This document shows, piece after piece, positions 13,466 to 26,275 of a stretch of 64,000 nt of DNA; the stretch's first letter is position 1, and every line of letters begins with the position of its first letter. The stretch spans positions 1,405,001 through 1,469,000 of the forward strand of contig PUFA01000209.1 of assembly GCA_003508835.1 (NCBI GenBank). Direction: 5' to 3'. Position numbers and translations under genes: made by a program. Below the pieces are notes generated by a model. It made no database searches, had not been told where the DNA came from, and saw only the letters and a list, made by a program, of their open reading frames with translations. The DNA comes from Eonycteris spelaea (taxonomy: Eukaryota > Chordata > Mammalia > Chiroptera > Pteropodidae).

Positions 13466-14121
13466 TACATCTTTCAACACTAATCCCACTAAATTCCACA
13501 GTGGGCGATGCAGCATGCTGCACAGCTGGGGGTTAAGTTTTTCAGAAAGCAATTGGCAATATACATCAGCAGACTGAAAATGTTTGCATCGTTGGACTTC
13601 TAGAACTCTATCCCAAAGACAGTCATAAATTTGGATAATACTCATCCTGGTACTAATAAAATTACACAAAAAAATTGGATAAAGCATTAATGTCCTATAA
13701 TAGAGGTGTGGCTACATAAATTCTGTAGCATATAAATTAGGTATGAAATATTATACGGCAATTTAAAATATATTCAAAGAAATGTTAATAACACTGAAAA
13801 ATAATTATGGAATAATAATAAAAATAAAAACAATACACAATGTGTATTTGTAATACATCTTCACTACATATTTTTTAATGTCTGGATAGGAAACATAATG
13901 AAATATAGAAAATGGTTATTCTCTGGAGTAATTTTTATTTTTCAAACAAATATATTTTCTAATTTTTCCATAATGAACATGTATTACCTTTACAATTAGT
14001 ATAAAGAAATGTTACACAATGCCATTAACCCATTCACAATTCAATATGGAAAAAGATTTCGAATGACAAAGGAACCCCCTGATATATAATAGGAAACAGC
14101 TAATCCAAAAGGAATTAAACA

Positions 14122-14690
14122 ATAAAACCAGGTCACCAGTATCTTTCTGGAAGGAGGTTACACACAAGCCTGATACCCCACTTTTTCTTCAGCTGCAACC
14201 TGAAGGATGAGCCTCTGGATTGCCTGACTGACATTCAGCAGGGTTTGCATTCCAGAGTCCTGCAGGACTGTAGTAAACAAGCAGTTCTTAACAGGTACAG
14301 GTGCAAGCACTTGCAGAGGCTATGCCTCTGCGGTCTGAGCACAGAGGAAACAGGCAAACACTCTAATCTCCCCATCTTTCCCTGAAAAGGGTTTGATTAC
14401 ACACTTTACAAGCTGCTGCCTGAGGGTCTGACTTCTCATTATCATACATTTGGAGCTGGCCGTGATCCTCCCACCAGCCAAGGAGCCAGTGGGCACTTCC
14501 CACCTCCTTCTACTTCCTGCCACTCTAACAATAAAACCAAGTTACTAATATCTCTCTAGAAGGAGCTTATCCACACACCTAGAACCCCAACTTTTTACAG
14601 CTGCCACCTGAGAACAGACCCCTAAATCACCTAGCTCTAACAGCCAATAGGGCTTCCATCATAAGTCCCACAGAACTACAGCAAACAATA
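14122..14690 (+). repeat. Diverged direct repeat, unassigned
   Basis: 14122-14275 and 14525-14690 share the order AATAAAACCA(G/A)GT, ...CTAGAAGGAG or CTGGAAGGAG, an ACCCCA(A)CTTTTT run, CAGCTGC(A/C)ACCTGA and AGTCC(T/C) ... ACAGCAAACAA. The unit resembles an LTR in base composition but I cannot name it. Confidence 0.6.
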
Positions 14691-15054
14691 GTAAACAGCA
14701 AATGGCAAGCAGCAAAAGCAGTTATTAGAAGGAAATTTATAGCCAATAAATGCCTACATTATGAAAAAAAGAAAGATCTCAAATAAACAACCTAACTTTA
14801 CAGATAAAATTAAATAAAAAGAATCAAGGAATAATCTGCACATTAGAAATTACAACCTAGTTTTAAAATATAACTAGCCAAAGAAAATGATATGTTACAC
14901 ATATGTAATTAAAGCCAAGAACTGAGTTCATGTGAATAGAAGAAACATCACATTCTCACTATTTCAAATATTTTAATACTTTTATGGTCAAAATTTTTAT
15001 ATTGTGTATTATATATTTCTACCCATCATTAGATTAGGAGTCAACATACATGAT

Positions 15055-15215
15055 TTATAGGATCATTTGATATTGTGCAAATCACTTAAGCTTTCTATAT
15101 TTCTGATTCCTTACCTATAAAGCAGAAACAAAAATTTATACTCTATTACACAAGGTGTTTGTGAGGGTCAAATGAGATGACATATATTAAAGCAACTTCA
15201 AAATTGGAATGTACT
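15055..15215 (+). repeat. MIR SINE fragment
   Basis: TTGTGCAAATCACTTAAGC then TGAGGGTCAAATGAGATGACATA, the MIR core and 3' part. Confidence 0.65.
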
Positions 15216-15567
15216 ATATAATGTACTTCGGGTTGTAGCTGAAGAAAAACTGGAAATGTTAGCTATTGCATTCTAGGTGACCCAAGGCTATCAGTGTTCG
15301 TTGGATGCCAGAACAAACCACTTCTGATGAATTGTCTAACTACTCAGTGCTGCCTGTTGCTGGCTTCATAGACCAATACGCCATGTTTTTGTGAGTTCTG
15401 GAGTCTTCTTTTATAGTTTCTAAACTGTGGCTATTACATAAACAAAAAAGAAGCATTGGATGCTGGAGAATGGTTCAGTCCCAGAGGATAGAAAATAGGC
15501 AACAGATAAGAGCTGTTCATAAAGGATTAGTATGGGGGATAGGGGTGGGAAGGGGGCTTATTTCTTT

Positions 15568-15920
15568 TCATTGTGTTTTGCTTTATCGCACTTCGGTTTT
15601 TACAAATTAAAGGTACTTGGCAACCCTGTGTTGAACAAGTATCAGCACCAAAAAGATTATGACTTGCCGAAGGCTCAAATGATGGTTAGCATTTTTTTTT
15701 AGCAATAAAGTATTTTCAATTAAGGTATATACGATTTTTTTGACATAATGTTATGTAACACTAAATAGACTGCAGTATAGTATAAACATAACTTTTATAT
15801 GCACTGGTGAACCAAAAAATTTATGTGACTCACTTTATTGTGAAATTTACTTTATTGCAGTAGTCACTTTATTGCAGTAGTCTCAAACCGAACCTGCACT
15901 ATGTCAGAGGTATGCCTGTA
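15568..15920 (+). mobile_element. Tigger-family (TcMar) internal-deletion element
   Basis: The left part TTTTGCTTTATCGCACTTCGG then TTGGCAACCCTGTG and the right part CACTTTATTGTGAAATTTACTTTATTGC ... GAGGTATGCCTG, followed by TA, are the two ends of a Tigger element with the transposase removed. The extreme left terminus is missing. Confidence 0.8.
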
Positions 15921-15929
15921 CACACATAT

Positions 15930-17990
15930 ACACCCTGTGTTTCTGTTTATTATCTATGTTTTAATTCCATTAAAAGGGTAACAAATTTCTTTTAAAGAAT
16001 AAGTATTCTATTTTTGTATAATTAAAGCTTTGATTATAAATTTTAAAGTAGCCTACCCTGTTATCCTCATGTAAGAGACAAACGTAGAATCTGATTTCTT
16101 GTCCTGTGGGACCTTCTTCTTCCCCTTGCCACCCAAATCAGTTCTCAGAATTGTATGTTCTTCTATACGCAGACTTAGTTCTGTGAGAAGCTGTTGAAGA
16201 AAATGAAACATCACTGACTTCTTAAGAAATTGTATTTTGCAGTTTCTGAGGTCATTTTGAATTCATACAGGTAAGAATTGGGGTTTAAATTAGGCAATTC
16301 TGACAGGGCAAGTTATACTGTTCCTAAAATGGCACATGGAGAAGGAGTGTGCCAATAGTGTAAAATGACTCATCGTCAACCACAATTAGACTTTCTCAAT
16401 TGCCTGCCAAGTGCTTGACAGACCTGGGCTCAGAGCTGCACAGCCCCTGTCAAAGGTCCCCTTGACTTCTGGTAATCTTCCTCAGTTACTGAAAACTATT
16501 GATCCTGTTTCCACACATCTCATTGTTAATCGGCTTGTCCTCAAGCGTCCCATGGACACCACAGACCAACTTCACTGTTAAATAAGCAGAGCTGATTCTT
16601 ATTAGTATTTTCTCTCTTCTAAGTTAGAGTTAGACACCACCAACTAATGCAACTTTTAATTTGTTCTTAAAATAGGACAAACATTTCTAGATGACCCACT
16701 CATATGAGTCTCTCTATATTTGACAGTAGTTCAGCAATATAATTAGTATCAAGAGAGATAGTGGTATACGGCAAGACCCGGATGGAAGAAAAAACAGGTG
16801 ACAGAAGAGGCAAAGGAGAATTAGTCCATAAAAACTTTGACATCAATGAATTTAAATCCCTGATCTATCAGTTTTTAACTATTTGTGATTACCTATTAAA
16901 ACGGAAATGTGAAATATAGATACTCAGCTTTCAATACATTGACCTTAAAATGCAGAAAAAAAACTTCCATTATGGCGCATTGGCATTTCTGGCTGCAGGT
17001 ATATATAATCTGCATAATAATAACAAATTTAAAAATCTAATATGCAGACAGGAAAACAACAGAAAGAAACATAAATCAATCTCTTGTGTTTTTTATTTGG
17101 TTTTTGGTTTTCGATTTGCCGATACTTTGTGAAAGTCACACTTAGGCTAAATAATGAAGATAAATTTCAACAATCTCCATCATAGTCTGTGTCCCTCAGA
17201 CCAGCACTGGGCTTTATATACAATTCTTTCCAACTGAGTCTGCTTCAAGGGCAGACTGACTGTGTTTCACTCCTTCGCTGTGGGTCCTGCAGCATCCTCC
17301 ACAGTGCTAAGTGCATAGTAGACACTCACCATCAACCGAAGAGAAAGAAGTCAGGATTCTACTGTTCTCAGTGCCTCTGAATGCTTCCTATGACAGTAAT
17401 GTAAACTCTAGCCGATTTTGCAGATACCCTCAGTTTGGTTTGCCCTCTCTTTAAGGGAACTTAACTCTGTTTCCTGGCCTGTTGCTTTATAAAAATCATA
17501 CTTTATTGTTTAAAAGCAAGATGATGCCTTCAACCCTTATCATTATGGATGAAATCTCCCAGGACATCTGTAAGGGGGCCAGACAGAAAGACACTCTTGG
17601 GATAATGCCCAAACCCCCAGCAGAGAAAGGGAATGCTGCATACTTTATGTCAGAACATGTCTCCCTTGACTTTCTACCTCTTACGCCCATCATCAGGGAT
17701 AAAGAGGGGCTCCAGAAACCCACCCTCTCCGATCCTCTAGTCAAAACCTTACCTTGACTCCCTCCTTTGGGTCCACACTATTCACTTTATCCCTGTTTAA
17801 GAGAATTACCTCAAAAGCCCCAAGCCCCAAGGTCACCCATCATCTCTCACATTGTAGTTCTATAAGGTTCTGAATATCCCCAATTCAGTTTCCCCCCACC
17901 CTTTCCCCAGATCCTGAGATGTTTTCACCATGTTGCCTAGATTCACAGTAAGTCCTAGAGAACAAATCCCCTCTATTGTCATCCTCTTTT
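15930..17990. other. Unassigned intergenic sequence
   Basis: Two overlapping open frames at 17482-17757 (plus) and 17496-17744 (minus) look like chance; no protein family is recognised. Nothing else is supported. Confidence 0.5.
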
Positions 17991-17999
17991 CCAAATGTT

Positions 18000-18960
18000 G
18001 CTTCACCTTTTGTTCCAACAGAAACTTTGTCCTCTGGGGACACTGTGTATCCAGCAGCAAACTCTAGTAGTGGCCATTTTCCCCTAGACCTAAAAGAGAG
18101 TAAGTGTCCTCCTCGCCCACCCGTTAACCTTCATGCTGCCTTCAGGCGCTTCTCCCTTTAATTCTGAAGCTCATTGTAACTGTCATCTATTGACCTTAAG
18201 TCATTCCTCCCCATTTTCCAAGGGGACTTTTGGTTCACTGTCACTCGCTCTGATACTAGTTTGGTCCTAATCCTTAGTGATTGCAATATACTTGTAGTTG
18301 AGACTTTCATCACCTAAGCTGCCCCCATGGCCAGAGCCTAGATCTCATCATTATCATCATTTATGGAGCTGTCTTCCCTCCATAACCTCAGATGTATACA
18401 TCCCACTGTCCTCTAATGCCTTGTGCCAACTATTCTTCTGCCCCACTGACACCTACAATTCATTGATCCTTAAATCTCTTTACTGTTCCCTACTTTCTTG
18501 ATATTTTCATTGACCTTCTTACTGGGCTGAAATTCTATAATCAATCCTTGGAATACACCCTTTACACCCTCATCCCTCTCTCACTTGCTCACACATAATT
18601 GGCAAACAACAGTTAGGTTAAGCCAATTTACCGCCTTCTCTTCCCACACTCTCTTTAAATCTAGGACCATAACAAAGAGTTCTTTATACTACCCAGCTAT
18701 CAAAGAATATCCCACTCTCCAAAATGACTAAGCTGCACATTCTCTCCTCCTAAGTTCCCACACCTTCTTCTTTATCTTCACTCTTCCTATGTCCCTGAGA
18801 AAATGAAAGCAACCAGTAAAGAACTTGCACAGTCTCCCGCCATTGCTGCTGCCTACCCATCAGGCTCTGTATTCATTGACTCTTGCTTTCTACTTGCTGC
18901 CAGAGCTGCTACTATCTAAAGGCAGGTCCAACCCCTGAGTACTAGGTCGCAGCTATAAGA
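18000..18960 (+). repeat. Possible L2/CR1-clade LINE endonuclease-region fragment
   Basis: A CT-rich block in which TGGTCCTAATCCTTAGTGATTGCAATATA reads L-V-L-I-L-S-D-C-N-I, resembling the V-L-I-G-D-F-N-I motif of LINE AP-endonucleases. CTCATCATTATCATCATT and CAATTCATTGATCC follow at plausible distances. The match is by eye and weak; an unrelated CT-rich repeat remains possible. Confidence 0.4.
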
Positions 18961-19332
18961 AGTTTTACATGTACAACTCATATTGATATTTCCCAACTGC
19001 AAGAAGCCTGTAAAGGAATATGTAAAGTACATTTCATAACAATTTGGTGATAGAGGAGATTTTACTATTTTTCTTAATGTAGACAACAGTTGAAGAGAAA
19101 AAAAGACTCGTGAGCATTACAACTGACCATGAGTAGCAGTGAATTAATGAAAAGACTGTCAGCTTGGGGTTTAAATGTTAGTTTAATTGAATGACCTTGA
19201 GAAATATTCCAGGGTCATAATAACTTGAATTTGAATCATAATTCTGCCACCAACTGGCTTTATAATTTGGGTAAATTATTAAATAGCAGAAAGAAATGTT
19301 TCATGTATTTTATTAAAGATTAGATACATTGA

Positions 19333-19553
19333 GTCTACAGCCATGCTACCCTGAACAAGCCCAATCCCTTCTGACCTTGGAAGCAAGCACAGTCAGGCCT
19401 GGTTAGTACTTGGATAGGAGACCACCTATGAGACCAAGTGCTGTAGGTATAAAAAATAAAAAATAAATAAATAAGAAATTGTAAACTGACAAGGTCCTTG
19501 CAATCTGTGACGTCAACCAAGAGTTGCCTTACCTAAAAAATAAATAAATAAAT
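19333..19553 (+). repeat. 5S rRNA-derived SINE, copy 1
   Basis: The first ~116 bases (19333-19448) follow the vertebrate 5S rRNA gene from GTCTACAGCCAT to GTGCTGTAGGT, including CCTGGTTAGTACTTGG, the internal control region. An AT-rich linker and a shared tail follow, ending TTGCCTTACCTAAAAAATAAA. Direct repeats of 17 bases flank it (AAGATTAGATACATTGA at 19316 and AAGATTAGATGCATTGA at 19554, one mismatch), proving L1-type retroposition. The poly-A-like tail is (AAAT)n. A 5S-headed SINE of this form is, to my knowledge, characteristic of fruit bats. Confidence 0.93.
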
Positions 19554-19739
19554 AAGATTAGATGCATTGAATCATGCAAAATGTACCTGGTATATATTCT
19601 TTGCACGTTTGCTTTCTTTTTCTTATGTTAATTTGTTAACATTATAATATGTAAAACATTTACGTATTTTAAAAGGGTACAATACTATAAGATCATTTCC
19701 ATACTGTGGGAAAGTGGCCACTCCCACCCCACCCCCACC

Positions 19740-20225
19740 CCCACACACACACCAAAAGATGTCCACGTCTTAGTCTCCAGAACCTGTGAATGTATTGCCT
19801 TACATAGAAAACAGAACTTTAAGGATTTTGCTGTGGAGAGATTGTCTTGCAGTATCTGGTTAGGCCCAATATAATCACAGGGATTCTTAAAAATAGAAAA
19901 GGGAGTCAGAAGAGTGAGGCATAAGGGAAATTTGACTACAGAAGAGGCGGTCAAAGTGACCCAATGGTAGAAAGACTTAACCCATTGTGACAGTGGAAGA
20001 AGGTGTCCAGGAACGTGGGCATTCATAGGAACCTGGGAAAGAGAAGGCGATGTACTATGCCCTAGAGCCTCCAGAAAGGAGCCCAGTCCTGCTGACATCT
20101 TGATTTTAGCTCAGTGAGACTCATTTGAGAATTCTGACCTCCAGAACCATCATATCATAAGTTTGTGTTGTTTTAAACCTCTAAATTCGTGGCAGTTTGT
20201 TACAGCAGCCATAGATAATTAATAC
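19740..20225 (+). repeat. MLT1 LTR (MaLR)
   Basis: MLT1 landmarks in order: AAAAGATGTCCACGTC, AGAACCTGTGAATG, GGCCCAATATAATCACAGGG, TAGAGCCTCCAGAAAGGAGC, TTCTGACCTCCAGAACC and GGCAGTTTGTTACAGCAGCC. It is preceded by a C/A-rich simple stretch at 19715-19752. Confidence 0.87.
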
Positions 20226-20299
20226 ACATTCCTTTTCTTACCCCCACATCCTACTGCTATCAGTAACTATTTTCTACTTTCTGTTGTATCCTTCCTGTG

Positions 20300-20585
20300 G
20301 CTATATGTATATCTATATCTATAGATATAGATATAGATATATAGATATACACACACACATACATACAAACATATATATATTAATAAACAAATACATGTGT
20401 TTATCTATAGATATAGAAATAGGTATAGATATAGATATATAGATATAGATGTGTTTATCTATAGATATAGATATAGATATAGATATAGATATAGATATAG
20501 ATATAGATAGATATAGATATATAGATATACACACACACATACATACAACAAATATATATATTAATAAACAAATATATGCGTTTAC
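20300..20585. repeat. (GATATA)n microsatellite with duplicated flank
   Basis: GATATA arrays alternate with two copies of a ~65-bp unit that starts TATAGATATACACACACACATAC and continues through TATATATTAATAAACAAATA (20339-20402 and 20519-20584). The copies differ by a few bases, suggesting slippage or unequal exchange. Confidence 0.9.
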
Positions 20586-20599
20586 TCTAATTTTTCTTT

Positions 20600-21215
20600 C
20601 TTTCTCACATGAAAGATTCCATACTACATACAAACTCTGCCTCTTGTTCCTTTTTGTACTTAACAAAATTCATACTTGTTCCCTTTAACCCCTGCACAAT
20701 ACTCTGTGGTGAGGCTGTGCCATAGTTCGTTCAACCAGTCCTAAGCTGGTTAATATTTGCGTTGATTCCAATCTTTTGCTAATACGAAGAGAGAATTGAT
20801 GAATAACTTTATGAATATGTTGTCTAATATTTGGGGAGGTGTTTTAGCACTCTGAATTCCTAGGCATGGTGCTACAGAAAAAGAGTAAAGGCATGTGCAC
20901 TTTTGTTAAATAGTGTGACTCCACAGAGGTCATACCGTTTTTTACTTCAACTAGCAATGTGTGAACTACACATGTCTTCACAGCCTCACCAAAAACACGT
21001 GTTGTCACATATTTGTATTTTTGCTAAGCTGATAGTTGGGAAATTGTATCTTATTGTAATTTTAATTTGCATTTTCCTTATTATGAGTGAGGATAAGCCT
21101 ATGTTTCATATGGTTAAGGACCCTTTATCTGTGAACTGTCCTTTTATATCTTATCCCATATCCTTATACTTTTTAAATTTTTTCTTATATATATCCTTAT
21201 ACTTTTTGAACTTTT
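20600..21215 (+). repeat. L1M LINE fragment
   Basis: Diverged L1M 3' region, recognisable from TTGTAATTTTAATTTGCATTTTCCTTATTATGAGTGAGGAT and from the layout of the neighbouring text (CAATGTGTGAACTAC, CAGCCTCACCAAAAACA). No open frame of significance. Confidence 0.6.
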
Positions 21216-22054
21216 TCTTCTCAATTAAGAAAAATTCTTTACTTATAAGGAAGTTAGCCTGGAACAGAGTTATCATCTGTTGCTTCAGTGAAGTACAATT
21301 TCTTCAATAAATCATGCTCTTCTTATCTATCTGCTTCTGATTCTTTGATAACCCCTTGTTTCAGAAGGGGCTTTTATTCTATTGGTTCTGTTTTCTCCTT
21401 CATCTCCATGCTTCCAAAAGACATTTCTCCTTTCTATGCTTCTCTGTCTCCTCCAGAACTAGGGCTTTCCCAAGGTCGCCAAGTTTGCTTCTGCTCACCT
21501 TCCAGATTCTTTCATTTGACTGACTCCCAGTAAACAGGTCTTTGGTTCCCTGGGATTCAGGTTAGGTCCCCTTCATTTGGAGGGTAAGTCCTAGTTGACC
21601 TGATCTGTGCCCTTCTGCCACTGGGACCTCCTTTCTCTTGTGCAAATCCCTCCTGAGCGTTCAGTCTAACGCAGGCTCTAGAGACAGCTTTGCTAGTCCT
21701 AAGTGAATATTTCCCAACTGGCATGTAAACTGAAGTTTGCAGTGATGTCTCTAATTATGTTATGTATGTGTGCTATGGGTGACTTCATTTTATCTCCTTG
21801 TTGATCTGTGTGATTTGGGGAGAATTATTAAAATGTTCATAAACCAGCTCCTACAAGATCCTAGTATGTATTAAGTTCTAAATAAATGTTAGTAGTTATC
21901 ATTAATTATATTAAATAGAGAGTACATGGAAATCTGAAGAATAAGTATTGGGAAATTTGGATCATTATGGGTAAAAAAAATAAATAAAACTGGATTTCTT
22001 CCTAATATCCTAGTGTCCAAAAATGAACTATAGATCAGGACACTTGACTTGGCA

Positions 22055-22225
22055 GAACGCATTTGAGACCAGACAATACTTTGTTCTGAGGCTGTCTTAT
22101 GCCTCTAGCCACTAGATGCCAGTAGAACCCTATTCCCACATGTTGTGACCAACTCTCTCTAAGACATTGTCTAATGTACCTCAGGAGGCAAAGTCACCCC
22201 AGCTGAGAACCATTTCTATAAATGG
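22055..22225 (-). mobile_element. MER20 fragment
   Basis: TCTAGCCACTAGATGCCAGTAG, GTTGTGACCAACTCTCTCTAAGACATTG and GCAAAGTCACCCCAGCTGAGAACCATTTC correspond to the antisense right half of MER20. Confidence 0.75.
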
Positions 22226-22974
22226 AATAAATACCTGAATGTAAGCGAATATCTTTGTGACCTAGGGGTACAAAAGAATCTCTTTAAACAAAATTTGAGC
22301 AACACAAACATAAAGCAAAACACTGATCAATTTCATGACATCACTCAGGTTACTTCGTTGACAATTAGACTATGAGGGGACAAGAACCAAATCAGAAGAA
22401 CTAATTAAGCAGTTCTTAAACTAATTGACGTATCCAAGGCAAGCAAATGGTGAAACATGTCCTTTTCCTGCACTTACTGTGTTAGGAAATGGTATAGACT
22501 GGTGAAAAGCCTAAGAGAATTAAATTAGTTTAAGTCCTGTCAAGTTCCCTTAGAATAGGTTATGAGCATAAGTTCAACCTCTAGACTCAGAGGTATTATA
22601 AAGTTATAAATAATATGAAAAATTGTGATGGGAAGAGCTGAGCATAATGTGACCACAACTTTATACCAGCAGGAAATGATCCATGGCTGATGGGAAAACT
22701 GTACTTTTTCAATTAGCAGAAAATCAAGTTAAAGGATGAGAGGGTTAAAGTTATACTTTACAGTGGAGTCATGTAAAAATGGTAAGAAGCCCTTGGGACC
22801 ATCTGAACAGGGCCCACTCTCTGAGATGTAGGCTCTATTCAAAGCCATAGCCAATAGGGCACCTCTCCAGTGTACAGGAATCTTCATAGAGCCTCAGCCA
22901 AAGACCTATATGACCTGTGGGAGGTTGTTTTTACCATCCTTTATCCTGTATTCTTCATGCTCCAATACTCTGCA

Positions 22975-23327
22975 CTTTTTTTATTTTAAAAAAAATCATA
23001 AAATTTATCATCTTAACCATTTTTAAGCATATAGTTCAGTAAGGTTAAGCATATTTACATTGTTGTAAACAGATATTCAGAATTTTTCAACTTGCAAAAC
23101 TGAAACTATTGCCATTAAACAACTCATCTCCTAACCCCAGCCCCTGATATGTACCTTTTTACTTTATGTTTATATGAATTTAACTACTTTAATTACCTCA
23201 TGTACATAAAATCTTACAGTATTTATTTTTTGTGACCGACAAATTTCACTTTGCATAGTCTTCGAGGTTCATTCATATTCTGGCATGTGACAAGATTTCC
23301 TTTCATTTTAAGGCTGCAGAGTATTCC

Positions 23328-23371
<44 letters not shown>

Positions 23372-23573
23372 TGTGTGTCACATTTTGCTTATCCTTTTAC
23401 CCATCAATGGACATTTGGTTTCCTTCTACGACTTGGCTGTTGTTAATACTGTTGGTATAAACATGGGTATAAAAATATCTCTTTGAGACCCCACTTTCAA
23501 TTCTTTAGGATATATATCCAGAAATGGGATTGCTTGGTCATATGATAGTTCTGTCTTTAATTTTGGGGGAACC
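22975..23573 (+). repeat. L1M LINE fragment with embedded (GT)n
   Basis: Typical L1M 3' sequence: TAAAATTTATCATCTTAACCATTTTTAAG, CAACTCATCTCCTAACCCCAG, CTGCAGAGTATTCCATTGTG, TTACCCATCAATGGACATTTGG and GGATATATATCCAGAAATGGG. A (GT)n microsatellite occupies 23323-23379. Confidence 0.85.
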
Positions 23574-23574
23574 T

Positions 23575-23900
23575 CCTTCTAGAGAATCTCTTTTCTTGCC
23601 TTTTCCAGCTTTTAGAGGCTGCCTGTAATCCTTGGCTTGCAACCCTTTTCTCCATCTGTAAAGCCCACAGTGCGGTATCTTCAAATCTTTTCATTCTGAC
23701 TTCTCCCTTCCACTTACAGGAATGCTTGCAATTGCATTGGCCACCTGAATAATCCAAGATAATCTTATCTCATCTCAGCTGATTAGCCAGTTTAAATTCA
23801 TATGGAACCCTAATTCTCCTTTGCCAGATAACCTAACATAACCTCAGGTTTCAGGGAACAAGACATATATGTCATCGGGGCCATTATTCTGCCTGCCACA
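23575..23900 (-). repeat. MLT1-type LTR fragment, antisense
   Basis: Reading the plus strand: TTCCAGCTTTTAGAGGCTGC, CACCTGAATAATCCAAGATAATC, then GCCATTATTCTGCCTGCCACAG at the end, the reverse complement of an MLT1 start. It abuts the L1M fragment on its left. Confidence 0.75.
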
Positions 23901-23904
23901 GCTA

Positions 23905-25480
23905 CCGTATGTTCTGGAACTTCTAACATGCCTTGATTTTTAATATTTTGACCTGTCATGCCCAAGTCAAAGAGCATCTTCAACATGTTTTCCTGCAGTA
24001 TTTAGAGGTTCGATGGATGAATATTTAGACAAGTGTGAGGCATTAATCAATGTTTTTCATGCATACAAATCCCTTTTAACTTCATGACATTTTCCTTCAT
24101 CCAACTTGGACTTATAGATGCGAAATGGACATCCATTTGAGCTAGAATCATCACCATGGAATCAAACATCAAGTTCTTATCTTTTTAGTTTTGAAAAACC
24201 TAGTCTGTGAATAAGAAAGAAAGACTTAAAAATAGTACTTGAGAGACTTTTTTTCAGTTTTAAAATGGGTTTTTCCGTTTACAGAATAGATTGGCATTCT
24301 TCTAGCTGTAGGAAAGAGAAGAGATAGAGAAACAGGAAGATTATTTACTACTGTTGAAGGTTTCTGAGACAGGTCTTATGCCCTGAGGTTAGACAGAGTG
24401 AATGGAGAGAGCAGACGATAAGTTCAGGGGTTCAAGAAAAAAGAGACTTTGTTCATATTCCTACTTGGAATTTCAGAAGGTGAAATACCTGAACGTTCTC
24501 CCTGTTATTCTGGCAAAGGATATAGAATGGAAATGGCTATGAGGTTGTCGAAAGAGAAAGCTAAAGCAGCTTCACTGTTTTTGCATGACTTCAGAGAGTC
24601 ATGGGATGATAGCTGAATCTTCTCTATACACCTGAGAAAAATGCAAGGAAGTTAGGAGAAAGAGAAGAGGATAAAAAAAGTGAGATGAGCCACGGGGCCC
24701 AGGACAAAATACATTTACAGAAGTTTCAGCACATGTTAGCATGGAAAGATAACTGTGCCAAAGGACCAGATGGGACACAGTATATATTAATATGACAGAG
24801 CGTGCCCAAGGATCCGAGGTCTCTTTTCTATTGCTGCATGAAGCTTATGGAAGTTTCTAAAATTAAAATGAATTCTCAGGAAGATAGGAGTGGAAATGGG
24901 ATAGGGAGGATATATTCTGAACAGATTGAAATTGACCTAGAGGGAATAAGTTTACTGTGAATGGACTTGATGTCTATTAGATGTAGATATAAAATGGACA
25001 TAGACAAATAGAAAAAGTTATCAAGCCATACACTATCAAAATTTTGTGTTCACAACTATGCAATTACATTGGCATTCTAGGTGAAAAACAATATACTGGA
25101 GAAAGCTTTGTATTACTTAGAAAACCCAACTTTTGATATTTAGTCACTAAATATCCCTAAATTTTTTCTATAGATTTTACCCTCTTTTTTATGGAAAGAG
25201 ATGTTGATGTTTAAATGTTTGGGGGTTTTTTCCTGTATTTCTACTTGTCAATAAATATCAGCCAAGAAGTCAAAAAGTTTCTTTGGGGAATACTTGTCTA
25301 ATGCACACAAACCAAAAAATCTGAAGTATATAGCCCTATACTATATGAGAGTCTCAATCCTATACATTCCACAATTGCCCCACTAATACGAAGTAAGAAG
25401 TAAAAATTGAAATATGAAGATCAGAATTATAATTTGAGTTGAGGTATCAGCATTTGATGACCAGTCAAAGACAAGGTCAA
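23905..25480. other. Unassigned intergenic sequence
   Basis: No repeat, exon or RNA gene recognised. Confidence 0.5.
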
Positions 25481-25488
25481 GGAAAATA

Positions 25489-25994
25489 CAGGAGTTCCCC
25501 TTATCCATGCTGGATACGCTCCAAGACCCCCCTAATGGATGACTGAAACCACAGATAGTACCAAACCCTATATATACGTTTTTCCCTGTACATACATATC
25601 TTTCACTTAAAAGGAGCACTCTACAATTTTTTGGCATATCCAAATTGCCAGCATCACTACTCTTGTACTTTGGGGCATTATGAAGTAAAATAAAGGTTAC
25701 TTGAATATAAGCACTGCAATACCACAGTAGTCAATCTTATGACAGAGAAGGTTACTAAATTACTAACTGGCAAGGAGCATATACATTGTGGGATACACTA
25801 CACAAAGGAATGATTCATGTCCTGGGCAGGATAGCAAGAGATTTTGTCACACTACTCAGAATGGCGGCAATTTAAAACTTCATAGCTCTGAATTGTTTAT
25901 TTCTGGAATTTTCTAGTTAACATTTTTGGGCCATGGTTGACCATAGGTAACTGAAATTGCAGAAAACGAAGCCATGGATAAGGGGAAACTACTT
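25489..25994 (+). mobile_element. MER2-like Tigger MITE
   Basis: Ends CAGGAGTTCCCCTTATCC and GGATAAGGGGAAACTAC form the inverted repeat, with TA before the left end. Inside are ACGCTCCAAGACCCCCCTAA, CTGAAACCACAGATAGTACC and GGCCATGGTTGACCATAGGTAACTG, as in MER2. Confidence 0.87.
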
Positions 25995-26216
25995 TATTTA
26001 ATAAGATTAATGATAGTGTGGTTTTCTGAATTAGGGGCTCTATGTAACACTGGTCTTTCCAGCACAGGAGTAAAGTAAGCATTAGATTTACCCCAAATCA
26101 CCATGACTTGATTCTCCAGCCCCTACGGTGGCTTTATAGGACACCATAGAGGTTCTGGAGGGATTATGGCTGCAAAACAGGATAAAGTTTGGGAAAGCTT
26201 TTTAACAAATACAGCC

Positions 26217-26275
26217 TCTCTCTCTCTCTCTCTCTCTCGCTCGCTCGCTCACTCTCTTTCCCCCTCTCCCTCTCT
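26217..26275. repeat. (CT)n microsatellite
   Basis: CT dinucleotides grading into CTCG and CCCT units. Confidence 0.92.

Noticed and set aside
19333..19448. Functional 5S rRNA gene
   Set aside because: Internal substitutions, an attached SINE tail and target duplications show a retroposed SINE, as does the second copy at 57382.
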